In this document: positions 26,453 through 35,226 of the stretch, in pieces
Position numbering within the stretch: position 1 is the stretch's first letter
How the letters are laid out: every line of letters starts with the position of its first letter
NCBI GenBank assembly: GCA_003667865.1
Contig: CP033051.1
Coordinates: 1,571,501-1,635,500, forward strand
Source: Rossellomorea marisflavi
GTDB lineage: Bacteria > Bacillota > Bacilli > Bacillales > Bacillaceae_B
Direction: 5' to 3'
DNA length: 64,000 nucleotides
The notes under the pieces: model-generated
The model's input: only the letters and a program-made list of their open reading frames with translations
The model's database searches: none
What the model was told of the DNA's origin: nothing
Translations under genes and position numbers: made by a program

Positions 26453-28543
26453 TTACTTTAACCGCCCATTCCAAGGGATCGTTAACGCTTTATGCTCCTT
26501 TAAAAGCGTATTAGAAATCTCCTGGGGTGTATAGGTGAATAAGCCAAGATTATTGTTCGGTTCAAAAATTGATTGATTGTCAATCGGTAAATAGCGAATT
26601 TCTTCATTCCATAAACAATTGCTTGGGGTTGATTGTTTTCCACTAAGATGAAGCTGATAATCATCGCTACAGTATCGATAAAGGGTTTTATCTTTTCTTT
26701 TTAGTGAATTCATTTGGATTAACATTTTCATCATGCTTCCAAGTAGACCTGAATAACTTCTGTTTTTTATGGGACTACTTGTAAATTGGTGTACGGTCAG
26801 TGATGTATTATTGGTGAGCATAACCTCTGCTTTTACTGCAGAGGCAGAATGAACATCACCTGATAGAATAAAGCACTCTTTTGGATTCCATTGAGCAATT
26901 TTTTGAAGAAAGCTGTAAAACCCTTTGCCGTTATATTTCCATGCCTCTAAATCAAAGGTATACTGAACAGGAATTCCGAATGTTCGAATAGGTGAGACAT
27001 AGTGCTTCAAAAAGTTTTCGATTAATCCTATCCCGTAAAGTGGCGTAGGAGAAATGATGAGTAGAGGCTTCCCCTTTGACCATGAGCTGTATTGTAATTC
27101 CTGGTCAATGCGATTCCAGCCTTCTTCATTAATTAACCTTGGAGTTCTGTTGTTTTCTTCAATCGTTCCGACAATCTTTACAGGCTTTGGAGTACTTTCA
27201 TACCCTCGTTGTGTTCTAGTATCCAAAAATACAGCGTGTGGAGACGTAGGGGTAACAAAACTCCAGAATTGAAAGCTCCAAAGAAGGTCCATCCATTTGT
27301 GGTGGCTAGGTGAATGTATATGTGATTGAGTATAGTACCTCTGATTAATCGCTTTAAATTCTGCTGAAAACTGTTCAGGATCATTTCCCCATCCTTGAAA
27401 AAGCCAGTAGCCTGCAATCCCGTTACTGATGACATGTCTTCCGAGCGGTGATTTCCATACCGTTGTTTTCCATTCCTCAGTTAAATTCCAATCATCTGTA
27501 ATATCGTGATCATCAAAGATCATGTAAGTAGGTGTATTCGCTAGCAATCTTCTTACTGCTGGAATGGTATCTTCAAAGCTTGCTAACTCTTGAGCCTGCT
27601 TTTGGTACTGTGTCTGGAGTTGATTTAGCTCCTTTTTTATCTCCTCAGGGGTCTCATTCTTTTTATCAAAAGCCAAATATATTTCTGCATCTCTCACTAC
27701 ATTATCAAATTCTTTAAATAATCCCTCTTTATGAGCTACCCTCCAAAGAGCAGGGCTCCAAGTCATTATATACATGGCAGCATATTCTCCTAGTGCCATC
27801 AAATGGTTTGAAGCATTTCGTGAAGTGAATTTACAAAAGTGCTCCATAATGAATTGTCTGCCGTTCATTTTTTGATGCCCCTTTTGAAAGGGAGCATCCT
27901 TCATACGTGGTTCAATAGTAGCAAAGTTCTCCTCATAGCCAATTAGCTGCTTACCCAAAACGTTCAGAACATGAAACAAAGGACCTGCAACATCATCAGC
28001 ATAGATTTGATCTCCCATAAGAAATAGTGCAGCAGGGCGCATGTCTGTATCGTAACTTTCTTCTGTATATTGATCTGCCTCAGCAAGAACATCAAAACCT
28101 TCTCCGTGTGGCTTCCGACATGACCCATACAGTAGGGGAGACTTTTCAGATTCATTGATATAAAAGGTAGGATATGCAAGATTGCCATATACAATGGAGT
28201 CTCTTTGATGTGGTGAAAGCAATCCAAGGTCACCTAAATCGATCTTTTTCGTGGGTGTTTTGAACTCGATATTGTATCCAATTAAACTATTTTTTGGAAA
28301 GGGTTTTTGAAGTGGTGACACTTTTACTAGATAAATATATAAATTCGTACCGACTTTTACCGATTCCGTTTCCGTCTTACTCGGAAGTACTTCATATTCA
28401 TAGGAGTCCGTTTGGTCATGGTATTTGACTATATATAGTAAGGTATCTAGCTCCAGTGGTTCACGTAATGCCAGCCAAATATATGCATGTGTAGGTTCAA
28501 CACGTCGGATTATAGGTCCAGCTAATACTAGTGGTAAATTCAA
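26453..28543 (-). CDS. PhoD-like metallophosphatase without signal peptide
   Basis: This ~696-residue protein belongs to the PhoD-like (alkaline phosphatase D) metallophosphatase group. LLYGSCRKPHGEGFD, LFLMGDQIYADD, FDDHDITDDWN and FILSGDVHSA are the metal-site motifs of the family. Unlike PhoD it has no Tat or Sec signal, so a cytoplasmic or surface role with a phosphodiester or phosphoester substrate is open. I place the start at a TTG (28543) because AAAGGGGG lies 9 bases before it; an ATG at 28585 adds 14 residues but has no ribosome site. It forms a divergent pair with the hydrolase gene. Confidence 0.82.
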   Translation of the reverse strand: MNLPLVLAGPIIRRVEPTHAYIWLALREPLELDTLLYIVKYHDQTDSYEYEVLPSKTETESVKVGTNLYIYLVKVSPLQKPFPKNSLIGYNIEFKTPTKKIDLGDLGLLSPHQRDSIVYGNLAYPTFYINESEKSPLLYGSCRKPHGEGFDVLAEADQYTEESYDTDMRPAALFLMGDQIYADDVAGPLFHVLNVLGKQLIGYEENFATIEPRMKDAPFQKGHQKMNGRQFIMEHFCKFTSRNASNHLMALGEYAAMYIMTWSPALWRVAHKEGLFKEFDNVVRDAEIYLAFDKKNETPEEIKKELNQLQTQYQKQAQELASFEDTIPAVRRLLANTPTYMIFDDHDITDDWNLTEEWKTTVWKSPLGRHVISNGIAGYWLFQGWGNDPEQFSAEFKAINQRYYTQSHIHSPSHHKWMDLLWSFQFWSFVTPTSPHAVFLDTRTQRGYESTPKPVKIVGTIEENNRTPRLINEEGWNRIDQELQYSSWSKGKPLLIISPTPLYGIGLIENFLKHYVSPIRTFGIPVQYTFDLEAWKYNGKGFYSFLQKIAQWNPKECFILSGDVHSASAVKAEVMLTNNTSLTVHQFTSSPIKNRSYSGLLGSMMKMLIQMNSLKRKDKTLYRYCSDDYQLHLSGKQSTPSNCLWNEEIRYLPIDNQSIFEPNNNLGLFTYTPQEISNTLLKEHKALTIPWNGRLK

Positions 28544-28747
28544 ACGGTGCCGCCCCCTTTCATGAGTTGATACTATTGTATTCATCTAAGTGGGCTACTG
28601 TGTTAAAAGAGTGTATACCAGTTGATAGTCAAAGGTTTTTGTTGTGATTTCGTATGTTTTTTTACATATAAGGTCTATCTGGTTATTAAAGGGAATATAA
28701 CCATGATAGCTACACATCTTCTTACAACGAAAATAGGAGGAGAGTAC

Positions 28748-29557
28748 ATGCCGTATGTAGACCTTGAGGATGGACTTGAATTGTATTATGAAGATCAAGG
28801 GGAAGGGCAAACCGTAATCTTTTTACATGGTGTATGGATGAGTAGTCAGTTTTTTAAAAAGCAAGTTCCTTATTTTAGCGAAGCATACAGAACGATCACA
28901 TTAGATTTGCGTGGGCATGGTCAATCCACACACACACCGTATGGACACACGATTTCCAATTATGCAAAAGATGTAAAAGCATTTATCGAAAAGCTCGACT
29001 TGAGGGATGTCGTACTAGTAGGCTGGTCAATGGGTGCATTTGTTATTTGGGAGTACCTTCATCAGTTTGGTGAAGAGAATATTAAAGCATCTGTAATAGT
29101 CGATGAACTGGCATCAGACTTCAAATGGCCTGACTTTGAAATGGGAGCATTCGATTTTCCAGCTCTTACCCATATTATGAGAGAAATTCAAACAAATAGG
29201 GTTACGTTTCTTGAAGGGTTTGTGCCTTTGATGTTTAAAGAAGAAGTGCCTAGTGATGAGATGAAATGGATGATGGAGGAAGTGACAAGGCTTCCTGAAT
29301 CCATTGCGAGTGCGGTTCTTTTTGATCAGTCTGTTGTAGATTGTCGTCCGTATCTTTCAGATATAACAGTTCCAACGCTATTATGCTTTGGTCGAGAAGA
29401 AAAGTTAATTCCTGTAGCGGCAGGAGTGCATTTACGAGAACATCTTTCCAATGCCGTATTGGAGATCTTTGAAGAGAGCTGCCACTGTCCATTTTTAGAA
29501 GAACCAGAGCACTTCAACCAAGTGGTAGATGGATTTATTCGTTCGCTTGATGCTTAA
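28748..29557 (+). CDS. Alpha/beta hydrolase
   Basis: This 269-residue soluble alpha/beta hydrolase has FLHGVWMSS (oxyanion region), LDLRGHGQS, the nucleophile S94 in VGWSMGAF, and a C-terminal ESCHCPFLEEPEHF with the catalytic histidine. The layout resembles haloperoxidase/esterase-like hydrolases such as YvaM or RsbQ-type proteins, with no firm substrate. AGGAGGAG precedes the ATG at 28748; a frame opening at 28622 is too far from any ribosome site. It has its own terminator. Confidence 0.9.
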   Translation: MPYVDLEDGLELYYEDQGEGQTVIFLHGVWMSSQFFKKQVPYFSEAYRTITLDLRGHGQSTHTPYGHTISNYAKDVKAFIEKLDLRDVVLVGWSMGAFVIWEYLHQFGEENIKASVIVDELASDFKWPDFEMGAFDFPALTHIMREIQTNRVTFLEGFVPLMFKEEVPSDEMKWMMEEVTRLPESIASAVLFDQSVVDCRPYLSDITVPTLLCFGREEKLIPVAAGVHLREHLSNAVLEIFEESCHCPFLEEPEHFNQVVDGFIRSLDA

Positions 29558-29618
29558 TGTATACTGAGTTTAAAGGCTTTGATAACGGGAGTTTTATTAT
29601 GTAAAGCTAGCAATTAAA

Positions 29619-29662
29619 AATAGGATGCTGAATCGAAAGTGATTTAGCATCCTACTTTTGTT
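29619..29662 (+). terminator. Rho-independent terminator
   Basis: AGGATGCTGAATC and GATTTAGCATCCT form a 13-bp stem with one mismatch around GAAAGT, followed by ACTTTTG. Confidence 0.85.
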
Positions 29663-29673
29663 GTCTAGTTGTA

Positions 29674-29859
29674 GGTGGACAAATAATCCCTTATTCAACA
29701 AGAAATCACGGCTTTCTAAAGTGAAGCGGACATTAAAGTACCTTATATCATGAAATTCTCTTGAAATATTGCTCATTTGTCTTAAATAAGGTACTAAGAT
29801 GTCCGCCATCTAGATAAAAACTACAGTTATAAGACAAATAAGGAACTAAATGTCCCCAT
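29674..29859. repeat. Four-box composite element, locus B
   Basis: Two forward boxes (GGACAAATAATCCCTTATT near 29677 and GCGGACATTAAAGTACCTTAT near 29726) lie ~50 bases apart. Two inverted boxes follow (AAATAAGGTACTAAGATGTC near 29784 and AAATAAGGAACTAAATGTCC near 29836), 52 apart. Order and spacing equal those inside the 264-bp repeats and at locus C. The second and third boxes share GTACCTTAT, so they pair with each other better than with the outer two. No coding is seen. Confidence 0.75.
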
Positions 29860-30086
29860 AGGACTTAGTAGAATCTCCAAGCGTAGTATCTTCACTTTAA
29901 CTTCTATAAAGTTAGTTCTTTTCACATTCTGCACCTAAATGAAAGCACAGTAGGTTCTTGTTTGGGTGTTTTTTTGATGTGAAGATTATCGTGACATATT
30001 AAAAATCACTCTTTAAAAATTCTTCATTTGAGAAGCTCACCCCCTTCTCAAATCTTACGAAAGACCCGCTAAAATTACATAATAAC

Positions 30087-30100
30087 GTAAACGTTCAAAA
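30087..30100 (+). promoter_or_regulatory. Possible cre (CcpA) site upstream of qoxA
   Basis: CGTAAACGTTCAAA matches the central TAAACGTT of the catabolite response element consensus but fails at outer positions. Control of terminal oxidases by CcpA is known in Bacillus; this particular site is only a candidate. The rest of 29860-30363 holds the qox promoter region and I could not place a promoter with confidence. Confidence 0.25.
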
Positions 30101-30363
30101 TCCTGTCACAGTTTAAAAATGCCTTCAAACCCTTATGTATCAAGGGGTGTTACTGAAAAAAATAAAAAACCTCATCTGTAAAATTCTTCCTTACCGTTTT
30201 TGTAACAAACTCCTTTGAAGCTATGTGATATTATTCACTTACACGAAGACGAAACTATGGTAGAAACAGTCTTCTATATATTTTCGTGAAGTTTGTGAAG
30301 TACTGAACAATTATGAACAAATTGTGACAAAAACATATTCTTCTTAAAGGAGAGGAGTTCTAA

Positions 30364-31401
30364 GTGAAACTTTCGAGACGCTTTTTTGCCTTCTTATCTA
30401 TATCACTGCTGTTTGTTTTAGCAGGCTGTGAAACGAAAATGGTTGTATTCGATCCACAGGGACCTGCAGCAAGAAGCATTGCAGAGTTAATTAACTGGTC
30501 AATATTTTGGATGCTACTTGTTGTCATTGTAGTATTTGCTTTATTTGCTTTTATTATATGGAAATATCGTGAAAAGCCAGAAAACATGGATTATGAGCCA
30601 CCTGAAGAGCATGGAAGTACATTGCTTGAAATTATTTGGACAGGAATTCCGATCCTTATTGTTATAGCTTTAACGATTCCAACGGTAAAAACACTTTATG
30701 AACTAGAGGATGTACCTGCTGGGTATGAGAGCCAGGAGCCTCTTACAGTTCATGTAACGGCAGCTGACTGGAAGTGGATTTTTAGCTATCCAGAAGAGGG
30801 CATTGAGACAGTGAACTACGTGAATATTCCTGAAGATCGTCCTATATTATTTAAATTGACATCAGCGAGTACAATGCAGTCATTCTGGGTTCCACAGCTT
30901 GCTGGACAGAAGTATGCAATGGGTAAGATGGAAACAGAATTATACATTGTTGCTGAAAACCCAGGTTCTTATATGGGTAAAAACTCGAACTTTAATGGAC
31001 GCGGATATGCTGAGATGGAATTTGAAGTATTAGCTCAAACACCTGCTGAATATGAAGCATGGGTTAAGGAAGTGAAGGAGACAGCTCCTAAGCTTACTGA
31101 AGAGAAATACGAAGAGCTTCTAAAGCCAACTCACTTAGGCCGTATGACCTTTAATGATACACATTTAGCTTGGGTAAACCATGCTAAGCATGATTCTAAA
31201 ACGTATACAAATCCAGAGCTTTATCGTTATCACGGATATCAAGGAAAGATTTTTGAAGAGGAAGATAACTACAAGAATGCGGATCAAGACGAATCATCAA
31301 ATCATGAAGGACATGAAGATCATGATGATGAGGAAGATGAAGATAAAGAGGAAGATGTAAAGTCTGAAGACTCACACGGAGGTGACCATCATGGGCATTA
31401 A
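30364..31401 (+). CDS. qoxA: Quinol oxidase aa3 subunit II QoxA
   Basis: This 345-residue lipoprotein is the quinol-oxidising subunit II of the aa3-600 terminal oxidase. A lipobox VLAGC (C22) ends the signal peptide and two membrane helices follow. The cupredoxin domain lacks the CuA cysteines of cytochrome c oxidase (GSYMGKNSNFNGRGYAEMEF stands where C-x3-C would be), so it is a quinol rather than a cytochrome c oxidase. WTGIPILIVIALTIPTVKT and DWKWIFSYPEEGIETVNY agree with QoxA. The start is GTG with GGAGAGGAG upstream. The C-terminal ~35 residues are an unusual acidic, histidine-rich tail. Confidence 0.96.
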   Translation: MKLSRRFFAFLSISLLFVLAGCETKMVVFDPQGPAARSIAELINWSIFWMLLVVIVVFALFAFIIWKYREKPENMDYEPPEEHGSTLLEIIWTGIPILIVIALTIPTVKTLYELEDVPAGYESQEPLTVHVTAADWKWIFSYPEEGIETVNYVNIPEDRPILFKLTSASTMQSFWVPQLAGQKYAMGKMETELYIVAENPGSYMGKNSNFNGRGYAEMEFEVLAQTPAEYEAWVKEVKETAPKLTEEKYEELLKPTHLGRMTFNDTHLAWVNHAKHDSKTYTNPELYRYHGYQGKIFEEEDNYKNADQDESSNHEGHEDHDDEEDEDKEEDVKSEDSHGGDHHGH

Positions 31402-33367
31402 ATGGGATGAATTTTTCGTCACAGGAGATCCACTAATTTTAGGAGCTCAAGTCTCGATTGCACTAACAATGATTGGTCTAGTGTTTGGAATTACCTATTT
31501 GAAGAAGTGGAAGTATCTATGGCGTGAGTGGATCACAACTGTTGACCATAAACGTATAGGGATTATGTATATTATTGCAGCAGTATTAATGTTCTTCCGT
31601 GGTGGAGTGGACGGACTTTTAATGAAGGCCCAAACATCCAGACCGGAAATGGAATTTTTAAGCTCCCAGCATTACAATGAAATTTTTACAACGCATGGGG
31701 TTATTATGATCCTATTTATGGCGATGCCATTCTTAATCGGGTTAATGAACGTTGTCATTCCACTGCAAATTGGTGCTCGTGACGTTGCATTCCCACAATT
31801 AAACGCATTGAGCTTCTGGTTATTCTTTAGTGGAGCAATGCTGTTTAACCTCTCCTTCGTTATTGGTGGTTCACCAGACGCAGGATGGACATCCTATTTC
31901 CCACTTGCCGGGAAAGAGTTTAGTCCGAGTATTGCAAATAACTACTATGCGATTGCACTTCAGATCGCTGGTATTGGTACATTAATGACGGGAATTAACT
32001 TTATTGTTACGATTCTAAAAATGAGAACAAAAGGTATGACACTAATGAAAATGCCGATGTTCACATGGACGACGTTAATTACGTCTGTAATCATCGTAGC
32101 AGCTTTCCCAATCTTTACAGTAGCATTAGCACTAATGACAACGGACCGTATCTTTGGTACTCACTTCTTCACACTTTCAGGTGGAGGATCAGATATGCTT
32201 TGGGCAAACCTGTTCTGGTTATGGGGACATCCTGAAGTATATATCGTAGCATTACCAGCTTTCGGGATTTTCTCAGAGGTTATTGCTACATTCTCACGTA
32301 AATCATTATTCGGATATAAATCAATGGTCTATGCGATTGTCGGAATTGCGATTTTAAGTATGGTTGTATGGGTTCACCATTTCTACACAATGGGTTCAGG
32401 ACCAGCAGTTAACTCCTTCTTCTCAATCACAACGATGTTAATTGCCGTACCAACCGGAGTGAAAATCTTTAACTGGTTGTTCACAATGAGAAAAGGTCGA
32501 ATTAAGATGACGTCAGCCATGCTTTGGGCATTAGCCTTTATTCCAACATTCACAATTGGTGGAGTAACAGGGGTTATGCTTGCAATGGGTGCAGCTGACT
32601 ATCAATATCACAACACATTATTCCTAGTAGCACATTTCCACTATGTATTAATTCCTGGTGTTGTGTATGCGGTATTCGCAGGATTATATTACTGGTGGCC
32701 TAAAATGTTCGGTCATATGCTGAACGAAAAACTAGGTAAATGGCATTTCTGGTTATTCAATATTGGTTTTAACGTAACATTTATGCCAATGTTCTTCTTA
32801 GGATTACAAGGAGCGGTTCGTCGTTCTTACACATATTCGGCTGAATCAGGCTTCTCAAGTTTATTCTTACTTTCTGCTATTGGATCAGTCATTTTAGCAG
32901 CTGGGTTTGCAGTGTTCTGCTACAACATCTATTGGAGTATCCGTTATGCAGACAGAAATATCTCTAGTGATCCATGGGATGCTAGAACATTAGAATGGGC
33001 TACAGCTTCACCAGTCCAATACTACAACTTTGCAAAGCAACCAGAAGTAAAAGAAATTGATGCATTCTGGCATATGAAGAAAAACAATGAGGGATTAACG
33101 CTAAAGGATTCTGAGATTGAAAAAATCCACATGCCAAGCAATGCAGGCTTACCATTTATTATGTGTGTATTCTTTGGAATTGCAGGTTTCTTCCTAGTAT
33201 TTGAATGGCAGATTGCTACAATTATTGCTTCTCTAGGAATTATTGCAGGATTGATCTATCGTTCATTCGATTACAACGATGGATATTATATCCCGGTAGA
33301 TGAGATAAGAGAAACAGAACGTTCTTGGAGAAACAAAAAGGGAGAGGTGAACAAGCATGTCAGCTAA
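31391..33367 (+). CDS. qoxB: Quinol oxidase aa3 subunit I QoxB
   Basis: This 658-residue heme-copper oxidase subunit I has about 14-15 membrane helices. The low-spin heme ligand is in THGVIMI and another near HFHYVLIPG; the CuB histidines occur in WGHPEVYI and VVWVHHFYTMG. It reduces O2 to water and pumps protons. The ATG at 31391 lies 6 bases after GGAGGTG and overlaps the end of qoxA by 11 bases; a GTG at 31382 overlaps the ribosome site itself. It is co-transcribed in qoxABCD. Confidence 0.97.
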   Translation: MGIKWDEFFVTGDPLILGAQVSIALTMIGLVFGITYLKKWKYLWREWITTVDHKRIGIMYIIAAVLMFFRGGVDGLLMKAQTSRPEMEFLSSQHYNEIFTTHGVIMILFMAMPFLIGLMNVVIPLQIGARDVAFPQLNALSFWLFFSGAMLFNLSFVIGGSPDAGWTSYFPLAGKEFSPSIANNYYAIALQIAGIGTLMTGINFIVTILKMRTKGMTLMKMPMFTWTTLITSVIIVAAFPIFTVALALMTTDRIFGTHFFTLSGGGSDMLWANLFWLWGHPEVYIVALPAFGIFSEVIATFSRKSLFGYKSMVYAIVGIAILSMVVWVHHFYTMGSGPAVNSFFSITTMLIAVPTGVKIFNWLFTMRKGRIKMTSAMLWALAFIPTFTIGGVTGVMLAMGAADYQYHNTLFLVAHFHYVLIPGVVYAVFAGLYYWWPKMFGHMLNEKLGKWHFWLFNIGFNVTFMPMFFLGLQGAVRRSYTYSAESGFSSLFLLSAIGSVILAAGFAVFCYNIYWSIRYADRNISSDPWDARTLEWATASPVQYYNFAKQPEVKEIDAFWHMKKNNEGLTLKDSEIEKIHMPSNAGLPFIMCVFFGIAGFFLVFEWQIATIIASLGIIAGLIYRSFDYNDGYYIPVDEIRETERSWRNKKGEVNKHVS

Positions 33368-33962
33368 AGTCGATACGTCGTTACCTTTAGAATATCAAAC
33401 CGAACAAAACCGTTTGAATATTCTCGGCTTTTGGATTTTCCTTGGTGCTGAGATTGCCCTTTTTGCTACATTGTTTGCTGTATATGGTGTACTAAGCCAG
33501 CGTTATGCTGGCGGACCTACCCATCAGGATATCTTTATGATGAAGGAAGTCATGATACAGACTGTACTTCTTTTAACAAGTAGCTTCACGTGTGGTTTAG
33601 CTATTTTTGAAATGAGACGTGGAAATGTTAAAGGCTTGATTACGTGGTTACTTATTACGTTAGGATTAGGTGCAGGCTTCCTTTACATGGAGATTAGTGA
33701 ATTTATTCATTACGTACATGAGGGAGCAACCATTCAAACAAGTGCATTCCTATCAAGCTTGTTTGTTCTACTAGGCACACACGGAGCGCACGTAACGTTC
33801 GGTATCTTCTGGGCAATCATGGTAATTATCCAGCTTGTGAAACGTGGATTAACTCCAGTAACTGCTCGTAAGATTTTCATCATTGGACTATACTGGCATT
33901 TCCTTGATGTTGTTTGGATTTTTATCTTCACATTCGTGTATTTAAAAGGGATGGTGCTATAA
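33357..33962 (+). CDS. qoxC: Quinol oxidase aa3 subunit III QoxC
   Basis: This 201-residue subunit III has five membrane helices and the family segments FWIFLGAEIALFATLF, LGTHGAHVTFG and FIIGLYWHFLDVVWIFIF. It is structurally required for stability and proton uptake of the oxidase. Its ATG overlaps the end of qoxB by 11 bases, with GGGAGAGG just upstream, giving translational coupling. Confidence 0.96.
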   Translation: MSAKVDTSLPLEYQTEQNRLNILGFWIFLGAEIALFATLFAVYGVLSQRYAGGPTHQDIFMMKEVMIQTVLLLTSSFTCGLAIFEMRRGNVKGLITWLLITLGLGAGFLYMEISEFIHYVHEGATIQTSAFLSSLFVLLGTHGAHVTFGIFWAIMVIIQLVKRGLTPVTARKIFIIGLYWHFLDVVWIFIFTFVYLKGMVL

Positions 33963-34265
33963 ATGGAAAAGAGTACAAAAAGTTACCCTATCAGTCACTT
34001 TGTCGGTTTCTTCATGTCACTCCTTCTTACGTTTGTAGCAGCATGGATTGCATTAAAAACATCACTTTCGTTTACAGTCGTCATGTGGGTAATTGGAACA
34101 TTAGCAGTCGTTCAGGCTGGACTTCAGTTGTTCATGTTCATGCATGTAAATGAAGGAGAAGATGGTAAAGTACAGATCATAAATATTGCCTATGCAGTAT
34201 TCTGTGCCCTAGTTATTGTTATCGGTACAATTTGGGTTATGACATCTGGTCATGCTGCACATTAA
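33963..34265 (+). CDS. qoxD: Quinol oxidase aa3 subunit IV QoxD
   Basis: This 100-residue subunit IV has three membrane helices. HFVGFFMSLLLTFVAAWIAL at the start and MWVIGTLAVVQAGLQLFMFM in the middle, then a last helix ending WVMTSGHAAH, match QoxD/CyoD. It starts immediately after the qoxC stop. It completes the operon. Confidence 0.96.
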   Translation: MEKSTKSYPISHFVGFFMSLLLTFVAAWIALKTSLSFTVVMWVIGTLAVVQAGLQLFMFMHVNEGEDGKVQIINIAYAVFCALVIVIGTIWVMTSGHAAH

Positions 34266-34300
34266 AAGCTGGGAGCTTCTCCTAGCTTTTTTTATTTTTT
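34266..34300 (+). terminator. qox operon terminator
   Basis: AGCTGGGAG pairs with CTCCTAGCT (one G-U) around CTT, followed by T7 and more T. Confidence 0.85.
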
Positions 34301-34321
34301 TCCAAACGAATTGAATAATAA

Positions 34322-34336
34322 TGATAATTATTATCA
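34322..34336. promoter_or_regulatory. Perfect Fur box without obvious target gene
   Basis: TGATAATTATTATCA is an exact 7-1-7 Fur box. It is surrounded by AT-rich DNA after the qox terminator. Downstream on the plus strand no gene begins until 35557; on the minus strand only the end of qoxD follows. The DUF1540 gene points toward it and ends 83 bases away. See the findings for a small-RNA hypothesis. Confidence 0.85.
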
Positions 34337-34355
34337 ATACTACTATTGAAATAAG

Positions 34356-34412
34356 TTGTAAGGTCCGTCCCTATAATGGGAAGGGACAACCATCGCACTG
34401 GTTGCCCCTCGT
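34356..34412. terminator. Paired hairpins next to the Fur box
   Basis: GTCCCT/AGGGAC (34366-34385) and GGGACAACCA/TGGTTGCCCC (34382-34408) are two alternative stems sharing bases. The second is followed by TCGTTT on the plus strand and by CTTCCC on the minus strand, so it is a weak terminator for either the DUF1540 gene or a plus-strand transcript started at the Fur box. Confidence 0.5.
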
Positions 34413-34418
34413 TTAGTG

Positions 34419-34571
34419 TTATTGTGTATTTGGTTCAAATGTTTGACAGTCTGTCTCTTGGCTGCTATGAGCTCGATCGCCTTTATGACTAACAACAAAG
34501 ATTTCTGTAGCGCCACAAAGTTCACCTTCGTGGTTGTGAACACAGTTGCTTACTTCGCAAAGTACCTTCAT
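34419..34571 (-). CDS. DUF1540 cysteine-rich small protein, 50 aa
   Basis: A minus-strand frame begins MKVLCEVSNCVHNHEGELCG and has cysteines at 5, 10, 19 and 42 in the DUF1540 spacing (C-x-V-x2-C ... C-x-A-x2-I-x-V ... D-C-x-T-F), suggesting a small metal-binding or disulfide-bonded protein. GGAGGTGTTTCATA supplies the ribosome site. Members occur widely in Bacillus and Clostridium, often in spores, with no settled function. The frame is missed by longer-ORF searches because it is only 153 bases. Confidence 0.9.
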   Translation of the reverse strand: MKVLCEVSNCVHNHEGELCGATEIFVVSHKGDRAHSSQETDCQTFEPNTQ

Positions 34572-34719
34572 TATGAAACACCTCCTCATCTATAGCTTTA
34601 ACCGATTCATTTCACTTCATACGGAAGAGAAAATGAATTTTCAGGAATTTTTTTACATTAGATGAGGAATACACATATATGAAGAGGGTCTAAAGTGTGG
34701 AGTGTATGATGAGGAGTTA

Positions 34720-34918
34720 GCTAATGGACATAAAAGACCTTATTTAGCGTTATTTTAGCTATTTCATAATACTAACGGACACAGAAGACCTTATTTTATA
34801 AAAATATCGATTTATCAGCCGTTATAAGGGTAAAATGACAAAAATAAGGCCACTAATGTCCGGTAGGATCTGAAAAATCCCTATTTAGGTTAAAATAAGG
34901 TCTCTGGTGTCCGCTAGG
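34720..34918. repeat. Four-box composite element, locus C
   Basis: Forward boxes near 34724 (GGACATAAAAGACCTTATTT) and 34776 (GGACACAGAAGACCTTATTT) lie ~51 bases apart; inverted boxes near 34840 (AAATAAGGCCACTAATGTCC) and 34893 (AAATAAGGTCTCTGGTGTCC) lie ~53 apart. Order and spacing match locus B and the 264-bp units. It sits between two minus-strand genes. No ORF. Confidence 0.75.
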
Positions 34919-34957
34919 CTCACACTCCTCCAATAAAAAGCTAAAACCGGTAACAAA

Positions 34958-34998
34958 TAAAAAAGCAAAGCCAATGTGGACTTTGCCATAAAAAATTA
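34958..34998 (-). terminator. Terminator of the small membrane protein gene
   Basis: GCAAAG and CTTTGC pair around a 10-base loop; on the minus strand a run of T follows (CTTTTTTATTTG). Confidence 0.75.
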
Positions 34999-35226
34999 TC
35001 TTGCTTGCTTACTTTTATAAGAAAACTCTTCAATTAATGGTAAGAAAATGAGCGTACCGAAGATAAACATAAACCCGACCATCACACCAATTCCAATTGA
35101 AAGCATATAATCATGATTGATACCGCTTACAAAAAAGCTGCCCACCACCATCATAAAACCAAGTAGTACTCCTACGATTGTAACTCCTTTTATAAAACCA
35201 AGAGTTCTTTGATGTTTTTGTTCCAT
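34996..35226 (-). CDS. Small membrane protein, 76 aa
   Basis: This protein has two hydrophobic helices (about residues 11-32 and 40-63) joined by SGINHDYMLS, and basic ends. It resembles no family I can name with confidence. GGGGTGG lies upstream of the ATG at 35226. It is a lone gene between locus C and the helix-turn-helix gene. Confidence 0.7.
   Translation of the reverse strand: MEQKHQRTLGFIKGVTIVGVLLGFMMVVGSFFVSGINHDYMLSIGIGVMVGFMFIFGTLIFLPLIEEFSYKSKQAR

Noticed and set aside
28622..28747. Longer start for the alpha/beta hydrolase
   Set aside because: No ribosome site; the 28748 ATG has AGGAGGAG and begins at the usual domain boundary.
30364..31401. Cytochrome c oxidase subunit II (CtaC)
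   Set aside because: The CuA-binding cysteines are absent and the operon order is qoxABCD.
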